Part shown: positions 25,659-33,205 of the stretch, piece after piece | Numbering within the stretch: position 1 is the stretch's first letter | Layout of the letters: every line of letters starts with the position of its first letter | NCBI GenBank assembly: GCA_028871475.1 | Contig: JAGWMZ010000001.1 | Span: 310,001-374,000 of the forward strand | Direction: 5' to 3' | DNA: 64,000 nucleotides | Origin: Sphingomonadales bacterium | GTDB taxonomy: Bacteria; Pseudomonadota; Alphaproteobacteria; Sphingomonadales; Sphingomonadaceae | Program-made: the position numbers and the translations under genes | Notes under the pieces: generated by a model | Database searches by the model: none | The model's input: only the letters and a program-made list of their open reading frames with translations | What the model was told of the DNA's origin: nothing

Positions 25659-27341
25659 TCAAACCCCCTCCAGCAACCGATCCGCCTGCGCCCGCGCCTC
25701 CGGCGTGATTTCCGCGCCAGAGAGCATCCGAGCAATCTCCTGCCGCCGCCCCTCATCATCGAGCATGACCACGCCCGTACGCGTGACCAAGCCATCCGAG
25801 GATTTGGCGATGAAATAATGCTGCCGCCCACGCGCGGCAACCTGCGGGCTGTGCGTGACGGCCAGCAACTGGCTCTGCCCGCCCCCGGCCAGCCGGGCGA
25901 GACGTTCGCCAATGGCCTGCGCCACCGCGCCGCCCACGCCCCGGTCGATCTCGTCGAAAATGACCGTGGCCGCCCCACCTTCCTCCGCCAGCGCCACTTT
26001 GAGCGCGAGGATGAAGCGCGACAATTCGCCGCCGCTGGCAATCTTGGCCAAAGGCGCGAAATCGGCTCCCGGGTTGGTGGCGATCATGAATTCGACGACA
26101 TCGACCCCGCCGGCGCCCCAGCGGTCCTCGGGCAGGCGCAAAACGGCGGTGCGAAACCGCGCGGCATCCAGCTTGAGCGGCGCCAGTTCAGCCTTCACCG
26201 CCGCATCCAGCCGCGTCGCCGCCTCGATCCGCGCCACGCTGAGCGCCTCGGCCAGGGCGCGATATTCGAGGCCATATTCATGCGCCGAGCGTTCGAGCGC
26301 CGCGATGCCTTCCTCACCCGCCTCGATCGCATCGAGATCGGACCGCATGGCGCGCATCCGCTCGGGCAGGTCGTCCACCGGGCAGCCATGCTTACGCGCC
26401 GCCGCACGCAGGTCGAACAGCCGCGTCTCGATGCGATCCAATTCGCGCGGGTCATGCGCCAGTTCCTCGACGGCCCGTTCGATGCGCTCCTCCGCCTCGC
26501 TCGCCTCGACCAGCGCGCGGTCCAGCGCGGCAAGCGCCTCTTCCAGCAAAGGATGCTCGCCCGCGATCCTGTCGAGCCGGCGGGCCGCCGCACGCAATTG
26601 CGCCACGCCCGACTCCGAGCCGGAAAAGAGATGGCCCAATTCCGCCAGATCGCCCGAAAGGCGCTCGCCCTTCTGCATCCCGGCGCGGGCGGCGGCCAGT
26701 TCCTCCTCCTCACCCTCCACCGGCGCCAGCGCAGCCAGTTCGGCGACATGGGCCAGCAGCAGGTCGCGATCCTCCGCCGCCTTGGCCAGACGCGCGCGGG
26801 CCTGGGCCAGCGCATCCTCCGCCCCGCGCCAGCGCTGCCAGGCCGTGGCCACGGCGCCCGCATCCACGCCCGCAGCCCGGCCAACATAACGATCAAGCAA
26901 AGCGCGATGGCCGCGCGCATTGACCAGCCCGCGATCATCATGCTGGCCGTGGATTTCCACCAGAAAGGGCGCAATCTCGCGCAGCAGTGCCATGCTGACC
27001 GGCTGATCGTTGACATAGGCCTTCGAGCCGCCATCGGCCTTCAACTGGCGCCGCAGGATCAGCGGTTCGCCCGGCCCGCTCTCCACCCCCGCATCGCCCA
27101 GAATTTCCGCCACGGCGGGGGCCAGCGCGCCCGGTTCAAAGCTGGCCGTCACGCTGGCGGTGCTTTCGCCGCTGCGGATGAGCCCAAGGTCGGCCCGCGC
27201 GCCCAGCACCAGCCCCAGCGCATCGAGCAGGATCGACTTGCCCGCCCCCGTCTCGCCGGTCAGAACGCCAAGGCCCGCCGAAAAATCAAGGTCGAGCGCC
27301 TCGATCAACACGATGTTGCGGATGGAGAGTGTGGTCAGCAT
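25659..27341 (-). CDS. recN: DNA repair protein RecN
   Basis: SMC-like ATPase acting at double-strand breaks. The 560-residue protein begins MLTTLSIRNIVLIEALDLDF with Walker A GETGAGKS at residues 29-36. A long Ala/Glu/Arg-rich coiled-coil middle follows, and the C-terminal lobe has the ABC signature ASGGELSRFILALKVAL, Walker B ATVIFDEIDRGVGG and LLAVTHSPQVAA. Length and layout are normal for RecN. In many sphingomonads recN follows bamD; here three small genes intervene. Confidence 0.96.
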   Translation of the reverse strand: MLTTLSIRNIVLIEALDLDFSAGLGVLTGETGAGKSILLDALGLVLGARADLGLIRSGESTASVTASFEPGALAPAVAEILGDAGVESGPGEPLILRRQLKADGGSKAYVNDQPVSMALLREIAPFLVEIHGQHDDRGLVNARGHRALLDRYVGRAAGVDAGAVATAWQRWRGAEDALAQARARLAKAAEDRDLLLAHVAELAALAPVEGEEEELAAARAGMQKGERLSGDLAELGHLFSGSESGVAQLRAAARRLDRIAGEHPLLEEALAALDRALVEASEAEERIERAVEELAHDPRELDRIETRLFDLRAAARKHGCPVDDLPERMRAMRSDLDAIEAGEEGIAALERSAHEYGLEYRALAEALSVARIEAATRLDAAVKAELAPLKLDAARFRTAVLRLPEDRWGAGGVDVVEFMIATNPGADFAPLAKIASGGELSRFILALKVALAEEGGAATVIFDEIDRGVGGAVAQAIGERLARLAGGGQSQLLAVTHSPQVAARGRQHYFIAKSSDGLVTRTGVVMLDDEGRRQEIARMLSGAEITPEARAQADRLLEGV

Positions 27342-27421
27342 GTTCGCGCGCTGTTCTAGCGCAGCGCAAGGCCCGCGTCATCATGGCTTTTGTGAAATTA
27401 TCGCGGATTGTCCGCCCTTCG

Positions 27422-27796
27422 TCACATCAGCAGGCGAAACAGGCCCACGCCGATGCTGCCCAGCCAGATCGCGGCAATCAGCACATGTTCGACACGCAAA
27501 ACCCGCTCGGTGTTGCCGGCGGACAGGCCGCGACGCAGGCGTGGCGGCGTCAGGGGGCGGCCCTGGCCTGCCTCGCGGCCATCCGGCCCGTGGCTGGCCA
27601 GTTTTGCTTCGGCAGCCCAGCGCGCGGCGTCGATCGCCTCCTGCGCCAAGGCCGCTGCCTCGATCTCGTCAAGCGCTCGCTGTGCGCGGGGAAACCGGGG
27701 AGAATAATCCATATCCATGCCTGCATCGGGGCCCGGAATTGGGCCTTTGTGCATGTTCATACCGTTGAAAAGCAAAGCGTTTGCCCCAAAAGGCAT
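27422..27796 (-). CDS. Small hypothetical protein with C-terminal membrane segment
   Basis: Not recognised. A 124-residue frame whose last 22 residues (VEHVLIAAIWLGSIGVGLFRLLM) form one likely membrane helix; the preceding part is rich in Ala, Arg and Glu, with a helical segment around RAQRALDEIEAAALAQEAIDAARWAAEAK. It starts 12 bases after the Rrf2 gene stop and ends 80 bases before recN, so it fits the minus-strand gene run. There is no clear ribosome site; the start may instead be one of the internal Met codons (MNMHKG or MDMDY). Codon usage and position support a gene, moderately. Confidence 0.6.
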   Translation of the reverse strand: MPFGANALLFNGMNMHKGPIPGPDAGMDMDYSPRFPRAQRALDEIEAAALAQEAIDAARWAAEAKLASHGPDGREAGQGRPLTPPRLRRGLSAGNTERVLRVEHVLIAAIWLGSIGVGLFRLLM

Positions 27797-27808
27797 CCGG
27801 TAATGTGC

Positions 27809-28267
27809 CTATGCCGCTTGCGGTGGCTGCTGGGGCGGGTCGGCAAAGGGGGGCTCGACCTCGATCGGGTCGGCCAGCGTCAGGCGGTCAAGCATGGCGG
27901 CCATTTCATCGCGCAGCGCCAGCATCAACCCGCGCAGGCGGCAATCGGTCTCGGGCAGGCAATTGGCGCAATGTTCATGGGCATAACGGCTGGCGCAAGG
28001 CACCAGCGCCAGCGACCCGCGCGTCAGGCGGATGATGTCGCCATAGCGGATGTCGCAGGGCGGCAAGGCCAATTCATATCCACCCTCACGCCCGCGATGC
28101 GAGATGACCACGCCCTCACGCACCATTTCCGACAGGATGACGGTCAGGAATTTGCGCGGGATGTTCTGGGCCTGCGCAATATCGTCAAGACGGATCGAGC
28201 CTTGCCGATAATGATCGGCCAGATGCTGGAGTGCACGGATCGTGTAGCGCGTCTTTTGCGAAAGCAT
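27809..28267 (-). CDS. Rrf2-family transcriptional regulator with cysteine cluster
   Basis: A 152-residue winged-helix regulator. MLSQKTRYTIRALQHLADHY and IPRKFLTVILSEMVREGVVISHRGREGGYELA are classic Rrf2. Residues 91-109 carry CASRYAHEHCANCLPETDC, with cysteines at 91, 100, 103 and 109 in the region where IscR and NsrR bind an Fe-S cluster, though spacing differs from both (IscR: 92, 98, 104). It may sense iron-sulfur status, oxygen or nitric oxide (inference). The ATG at 28267 matches family N-termini; the frame is open to 28309 and the extra residues are unlike the family. Targets are unknown. The C-terminus is Pro-rich. Confidence 0.88.
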   Translation of the reverse strand: MLSQKTRYTIRALQHLADHYRQGSIRLDDIAQAQNIPRKFLTVILSEMVREGVVISHRGREGGYELALPPCDIRYGDIIRLTRGSLALVPCASRYAHEHCANCLPETDCRLRGLMLALRDEMAAMLDRLTLADPIEVEPPFADPPQQPPQAA

Positions 28268-28396
28268 GGGGGTCAACCAAGGGCCCGAGCCAAAAGGCCA
28301 GCCCATCACCTGATGCTCTCAACGCCTTTGCGCGTCAAATGTCAACCATCACGATAGAATTTCACATTCAGGCATGCTCGTGACCGGATTTTTCGA

Positions 28397-29008
28397 TCAA
28401 TTGGCGGGCGTGGACCCAGCCGTCGGCCCTGCTGTCAGGCGGACACGCAGCTTGGTGATATAGGCCACCGGCTGCCCAGCCCTGTCAAGTTGTACCGGTT
28501 GAGCGAGCAGATCGAGACGATTGCACAGGCTGGTTGGAAAGCCAGCCTGTGCCGAGCGGACGGCGCAATCACGCGCTTTGCCGGTTTCATCGATGTCCAG
28601 CAAAAGCGATCCGCTCATGCTCGCCTTGCCCTCCGGCAAGCGATTGACTTGCAGGTCCAATTGCGGCGCAGGGCGGCTGCGCATCACCCTATCGCCCTCG
28701 GGCGTGCCAGGCTCGAAGGCGTACTCCATTTCGCGCGCCACGAACCATGCCGCCTCACCATTGGCGCGATGGGCTGGCGTGTAATGCTTGCGCATCAGCA
28801 AGGGGCACGTCTCTTTCGCCAGCCCGTCATTGCCAACCACCTGGACCTTGACGCATTGCACCGGCTTGCCCTGCGCATCGATCACAATATCGACGACAGC
28901 CGCCATGGACCCTTTGCCGACGGAGAAATCCCCCACCGCGACGCTTTGCTCGAAATTGCCGATATCGATCGCGCCCGTGCCCATCAGAGCTATCATGGCC
29001 AGCATCAT
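28397..29008 (-). CDS. Exported protein with TonB-C-like repeats
   Basis: A 203-residue protein. The first Met codons of the hydrophobic leader (MMLAMIALMGTGA) follow a run of G that can act as ribosome site; the frame is open to 29071. The mature part looks like two diverged TonB C-terminal-like modules: VVDIVIDAQGKPVQCVKVQVVG...CPLLMRKHYTPA and LLLDIDETGKARDCAVRSAQ...LCNRLDLLA, each with a Cys pair that could form a disulfide. Such free-standing periplasmic proteins are common in sphingomonads; none of the periplasm-spanning Pro-rich region of true TonB is present, so energy transduction is unlikely. Function unknown. Confidence 0.7.
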   Translation of the reverse strand: MMLAMIALMGTGAIDIGNFEQSVAVGDFSVGKGSMAAVVDIVIDAQGKPVQCVKVQVVGNDGLAKETCPLLMRKHYTPAHRANGEAAWFVAREMEYAFEPGTPEGDRVMRSRPAPQLDLQVNRLPEGKASMSGSLLLDIDETGKARDCAVRSAQAGFPTSLCNRLDLLAQPVQLDRAGQPVAYITKLRVRLTAGPTAGSTPAN

Positions 29009-29115
29009 GCGAACGCCCCCCCAAGAAACGGAAATCCAGAGTCTTTCCCGCCACCCTACAATGCAAAACAACCCCGGAGTTTCCCCGGGGCCGTCCTGAA
29101 ACCTGCTGGAACCGA

Positions 29116-29973
29116 TCAGCTCGCCTGCGTGCCCGGCGCGTATTTCTTCATCAGGCCATAGGCCTTTTCATACCACTCGCTGCCCGGATAGTTCTTGCCC
29201 AGCACGGCGGCATATTTCTGCGCTTCCTCGGGTATGCCGATCGCCAGACTGGTTTCGACCAGCCGGTACAGCGCCTCGGCGGTGTGGTTGGTGTTCGAAT
29301 ATTTGTCGATCACATTACGGAAGCGGATGTCGGCTGCCAGCCAGCGACCAGCACGCTCATAATAGCGGCCGATGTCCATTTCCTTGCCGGCAAGGTGATC
29401 GTTGATCAGGTCGATCTTGAGCCGCGCATCCACCGCATAACGCGTGTTGGGATAGCGGCGCATCACATCATTCATCGCGCCCAGCGCCTGAAGGGTGATC
29501 TTCTGGTCGCGCGTCACGTCCTGGATCTGCTCGTAGTAGCACAGGGCGACCAGATAATAGGCGTAAGGCGCGTCCTTGTTGCCCGGGTGGATCGACAGGA
29601 AACGCTGCGCGGCCTGGATCGACTTGGTATAGTCGCGCGCGCTGTAATAGGAAAAAGCGCTCATCAACTGGGCGCGGCGGGCCCAGGGCGAATAGGGGTG
29701 CTGACGCTCCACCTCGTCGAAGAGAGCGGCCGCCACTTTGGCATCGCCCTGATCCAGCCGGGTGCGCGCCGCCAGATAGAGCGAATCGACATCGCGCGCC
29801 ACATAGGCGGTGTCCTTGGCCTTGCCACCCTTGCCCGCGCAGCCCGCCGTGAAGGCAGCGGCCAGCGCGCAGCCCGTCAGCGCGGCGATGCGCAGGAACG
29901 AAACGCGGGGCGAATGACCGCGCACGAGGCGGGGCGCGACCTGAGGCGCCAATTGGGCAAGGGCATGATCCAT
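29116..29973 (-). CDS. bamD: Outer membrane protein assembly factor BamD
   Basis: Lipoprotein of the BAM complex that inserts beta-barrel proteins into the outer membrane. From the ATG at 29973 it has 285 residues: a basic N-terminus, a hydrophobic lipoprotein leader ending in either LTGC or FTAGC, then TPR-like repeats with the BamD signature RHPYSPWARRAQL-like segment (here EVERQHPYSPWARRAQL), IHPGNKDAPYAYYLVALCYYEQI, and RRYPNTRYAVDARLKI. The frame is open to 30009, but the later ATG has the better ribosome site (GGCGAG). Divergent from the diguanylate cyclase gene. Confidence 0.94.
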   Translation of the reverse strand: MDHALAQLAPQVAPRLVRGHSPRVSFLRIAALTGCALAAAFTAGCAGKGGKAKDTAYVARDVDSLYLAARTRLDQGDAKVAAALFDEVERQHPYSPWARRAQLMSAFSYYSARDYTKSIQAAQRFLSIHPGNKDAPYAYYLVALCYYEQIQDVTRDQKITLQALGAMNDVMRRYPNTRYAVDARLKIDLINDHLAGKEMDIGRYYERAGRWLAADIRFRNVIDKYSNTNHTAEALYRLVETSLAIGIPEEAQKYAAVLGKNYPGSEWYEKAYGLMKKYAPGTQAS

Positions 29974-30139
29974 GTGCTCGCCTATAGCCAGAGCGTGACT
30001 GAACGCCAAGTGAAAGGCGCATGGCCTTCATCATCCTTTTGATGGCTGGCATGCCGTGTTCACGCCCCCGAGGAAATTTTGCGAAGCCACTGGCCGCCCT
30101 AATCTTTTCTTATCCAATGCTGCGTAGTCCTCCGCAGCG

Positions 30140-32158
30140 ATGATAAGGGAACGCACTTACCCCCAATCGCTGCGCCGGCATGGCCATCGCAGGTGCCGAG
30201 ATGGCGCCGCGGCGGCCCGGTCGCCGCAGCGGGGGGCATGGCTGCGGACACTGCTGGGGCGCTGGCTGCTGCTGGTCATGCTGGCCACGGCCGGCGCCGC
30301 ACATGCCGCCCAGTCCGGCCCGACCCCCGCCACTCCGCCGTGGGATGACAGGCTCACCATCCACGATGCCGCGGGCAATCCGCTCCCGCCACTCGCCCCC
30401 CAGCCCCTGCCCACAGCGGCCGAAGCGGTCCGCTTCATCCTCTGCACGGCGCTCATCCGTCCGGGCGATTCGCCCGAGGCGCGACTTGCCAGCCTGAAAG
30501 GGTTCGACTGCCAGACAAGCGTTGCGGAACTGCATGCCGGATCGTACTGGCTGCGTCTCTTGCCACAAGATCCGCACCACAAGCTGGACACCTTGCCGGC
30601 GGGGCTCTCGGTCTTGTCCTTCGTGCCGGGGTGGCAGCAGAACGGGGCGATCTATGTCCATCACACCGACGGCACGATCAACTGGATGGCGCTCGACAAC
30701 CGCACGCTCTCCCATGAAACGCATGTCGGCGCGAAAGTGCAGTTGCGGCTGAACACCAGGAGCGCAAGGCCCGACGCAATTCTTGTGCGGCTGGACCAGG
30801 CGGTCAACAACAACGGTTTGCTGCGAAATCCTTCGCTACGCAGTGAAGTGGCCAGCAATCGCGACGAAATCCTCGAAACAGCCTGCTATGCCTTGTTTGC
30901 AGGCCTTAGCCTTGCCTTGCTGATGTTCAACCTGGCGCTACTGGGCTCCATGCGGGAAAAGTTTCAGGTCACCTACTGCCTGATGGTCGTCGCCATGTTG
31001 ATCTATGCCTGGTCGCTCTCCGGCGGCTGGTCCCTCTGGTTTCCCGACCGGGATATTACGGAACGCTTTCGGCTAATCTATATTGCTCGCGGCCTTGTAG
31101 CGGCCCTGGGCCTGAGTTTCTTTGTCGATTTTCTCGGACCATATGCACTCAATCGCTGGCTGCATGCCCTTGCAAAAGCGGTGCGCGTGACCCTGCTGAT
31201 CGTCACTGCCGTGATGGTCGTCATCCCCCTGCCTTTTGCGCAAGTGGGAGAACTGGTTTTCCGACACATCGTCGCCCTGCACCAGATGAGCTGGACCCTG
31301 ATCGGGATCATCATGCTTGTCAGGGGCAATCGCGCTGCCCAGATCCTGGCTCCTTCCTGGATGGCGCTTCTGGGCGCAGGGCTGATCAATGCCGCCTATT
31401 TCCGCAGCGCTGACGGCCCAAGCCCGTGGGTGACCCATATTTGGCTCATCGCTTTTGCCATCGTCGCGGCAACCTATGCCTTCGCCATCGCCCTGCGCGT
31501 CAAGGCGCTGGCCGAAGAGCGCGACCATGCCCGCAACGAAGAGCGCATCGCCCGCCGCCTTGCCGATATGGACCCGCTGACCGGCCTGCTCAACCGGCGC
31601 GGCTTGCTAGCGCAGGTGGGGGATGACGGACAACAGGGGGCGCTGCGTCTGCTCATCGTCGATGTCGATCATTTCAAGACCATCAACGACAATCACGGGC
31701 ACGACATCGGCGATGATGTCCTGCGCAATCTGGCACGCGTCCTGACACGCCGGGTCGGGCGGCGCGGGCATGTGGCGCGTCTGGGCGGGGAGGAATTCGC
31801 CGTCGTCGGCAAGGCCGGCGATCTGTCACCGGCACTCGCTCTCGCGCTACTGGCCGATGTGCGCCAGCACCGCTTCACGCGCGGTATCAAGGTGACGGTC
31901 TCGATCGGCATGGCCGAAGGCGCCATCCGCTCCGGCTTGCAGGGCGAAGCGGATTGGGCGGCACTCTACCGCCGTGCCGACATCGCCCTTTACGAAGCCA
32001 AGACAAACGGCCGCAACCGCGTGGTCGATGCCGCCATGATGGATGCGGGCATGATGGACGCTGGCATGATGGATGCGAAAATGGGCGGCCTGCCGCTCGG
32101 GGCAGCGGAGCCCTCGGCACCCTTCATGCTCGGCCACGGACAGCGCGCGGCAAGCTGA
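30140..32158 (+). CDS. Membrane diguanylate cyclase (7TMR-DISM type, GGEEF)
   Basis: Predicted to make cyclic di-GMP in response to an external cue. The 672-residue protein has a signal sequence (LLLVMLATAGAAHA), an extracytoplasmic beta-rich region fitting a 7TMR-DISM extracellular domain (to about residue 250), seven or so membrane helices (about 255-455), a short coiled coil (ALAEERDHARNEERIARRLA), and a C-terminal GGDEF domain with DPLTGLLNRRG, DVDHFKTINDNHGHDIGDDVL and active-site GGEEF near residue 548. The inhibitory RxxD site is changed to RRGH, so product inhibition may be lost. The tail has three MMDAG-like repeats. The start is uncertain: no ribosome site is visible at 30140. Confidence 0.9.
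   Translation: MIRERTYPQSLRRHGHRRCRDGAAAARSPQRGAWLRTLLGRWLLLVMLATAGAAHAAQSGPTPATPPWDDRLTIHDAAGNPLPPLAPQPLPTAAEAVRFILCTALIRPGDSPEARLASLKGFDCQTSVAELHAGSYWLRLLPQDPHHKLDTLPAGLSVLSFVPGWQQNGAIYVHHTDGTINWMALDNRTLSHETHVGAKVQLRLNTRSARPDAILVRLDQAVNNNGLLRNPSLRSEVASNRDEILETACYALFAGLSLALLMFNLALLGSMREKFQVTYCLMVVAMLIYAWSLSGGWSLWFPDRDITERFRLIYIARGLVAALGLSFFVDFLGPYALNRWLHALAKAVRVTLLIVTAVMVVIPLPFAQVGELVFRHIVALHQMSWTLIGIIMLVRGNRAAQILAPSWMALLGAGLINAAYFRSADGPSPWVTHIWLIAFAIVAATYAFAIALRVKALAEERDHARNEERIARRLADMDPLTGLLNRRGLLAQVGDDGQQGALRLLIVDVDHFKTINDNHGHDIGDDVLRNLARVLTRRVGRRGHVARLGGEEFAVVGKAGDLSPALALALLADVRQHRFTRGIKVTVSIGMAEGAIRSGLQGEADWAALYRRADIALYEAKTNGRNRVVDAAMMDAGMMDAGMMDAKMGGLPLGAAEPSAPFMLGHGQRAAS
32036..32080 (+). 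repeat. Three 15-bp in-frame tandem repeats in the diguanylate cyclase tail
   Basis: ATGATGGATGCGGGC, ATGATGGACGCTGGC and ATGATGGATGCGAAA follow each other in frame and encode MMDAG-MMDAG-MMDAK from residue 633, just after the GGDEF domain. Such a short repeat is prone to copy-number change. Confidence 0.85.
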
Positions 32159-32213
32159 CCTTTGCCCTGTCACCCGACAGAACAGGGCCACGCCTCACGC
32201 CATCACCGCGCCG

Positions 32214-33101
32214 TTACACCAGCCCGGCATGCTCCAGCGCGGCATCCACCGCCGCCTTGGCTGCGTCGCTGGCCTCCACCAGCGGCAGGCGCAGGTCGCC
32301 CGGGAACCAGCCATGCACCCGGGTCAGCGCATATTTCACCGGCGCGGGTGAGGCGTCCTCGAACATGGCATAGTGCAGCGGATAGAGAATGTCGTTCAGG
32401 CGACGCGCTTCGGCCAGATCGCCCGCCGCGCAGGCTGCCTGAAATTCGGCGCACAGCCGGGGCGCGACATTGGCCGTCACCGAAATGCAGCCCACGCCGC
32501 CCGCCGCATTGAAGGGCAGCGCCAGTTCGTCATCACCCGAAAGCTGCACGAAATCCTTGCCGATCCCCATGCGGTGGTCGGTGACACGCGAAAGGTCGCC
32601 GCTGGCGTCCTTGATGGCGATGATCTTGTCGGGGAAGCGCCGGGCCAATTCCACCACAGTTTCCGGCTTGATGTCCGTCACCGTGCGGGCCGGCACATTG
32701 TAGAGCACGATCGGCAAATCATTATGCTGCGCCAGATAGCTGAAATGGGCGAGCAGCCCCGCCTGGCTGGGCCGGTTGTAATAGGGTGCCACCAGCAGCG
32801 CCGCCGAAGCACCGCACTTGCGCGAAAAATTCATGTGGAGAAGTGCGTTCTGCGTATCATTGCTACCGCAGCCCGCAATCACCGGAACCCGGCCCGCCGC
32901 CTGCTCGATGCACAATTCGATAACGCGGTGATGCTCGGCATTGGAAAGGGTGGAATTTTCCCCCGTGGTGCCGCATGGAACAAGCGCTTTGGAGCCATTC
33001 TCGATCTGCCAGTCGACCAGACGGCGAAAGGCCGCCTCGTCCAACGCCCCGTCGCGGAAAGGGGTCACCAGAGCGGGAATGGAACCGGAAAACATGGACA
33101 T
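32214..33101 (-). CDS. dapA: 4-hydroxy-tetrahydrodipicolinate synthase
   Basis: Condenses pyruvate with aspartate semialdehyde, the first committed step to lysine and diaminopimelate. The 295-residue protein has VPCGTTGENSTL (Thr45, Thr46), YNVPART (Tyr134, Arg139) and IIAIKDASGDL with the Schiff-base lysine at 164, all matching the E. coli active site. Length is normal. It is divergent from the lytic transglycosylase gene; the shared 104-bp gap must hold both promoters. A second Met two codons in is an alternative start. Confidence 0.96.
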   Translation of the reverse strand: MSMFSGSIPALVTPFRDGALDEAAFRRLVDWQIENGSKALVPCGTTGENSTLSNAEHHRVIELCIEQAAGRVPVIAGCGSNDTQNALLHMNFSRKCGASAALLVAPYYNRPSQAGLLAHFSYLAQHNDLPIVLYNVPARTVTDIKPETVVELARRFPDKIIAIKDASGDLSRVTDHRMGIGKDFVQLSGDDELALPFNAAGGVGCISVTANVAPRLCAEFQAACAAGDLAEARRLNDILYPLHYAMFEDASPAPVKYALTRVHGWFPGDLRLPLVEASDAAKAAVDAALEHAGLV

Positions 33102-33205
33102 TATTCCTGATTATGCCCCAGCCTGAAGGTCAACACCACAGCAGCATCCACCCGGCCAAGGCCATGTTTGTCTCTTCCCCGCCTGATAGGGAGCCAGTGC
33201 CCCAT

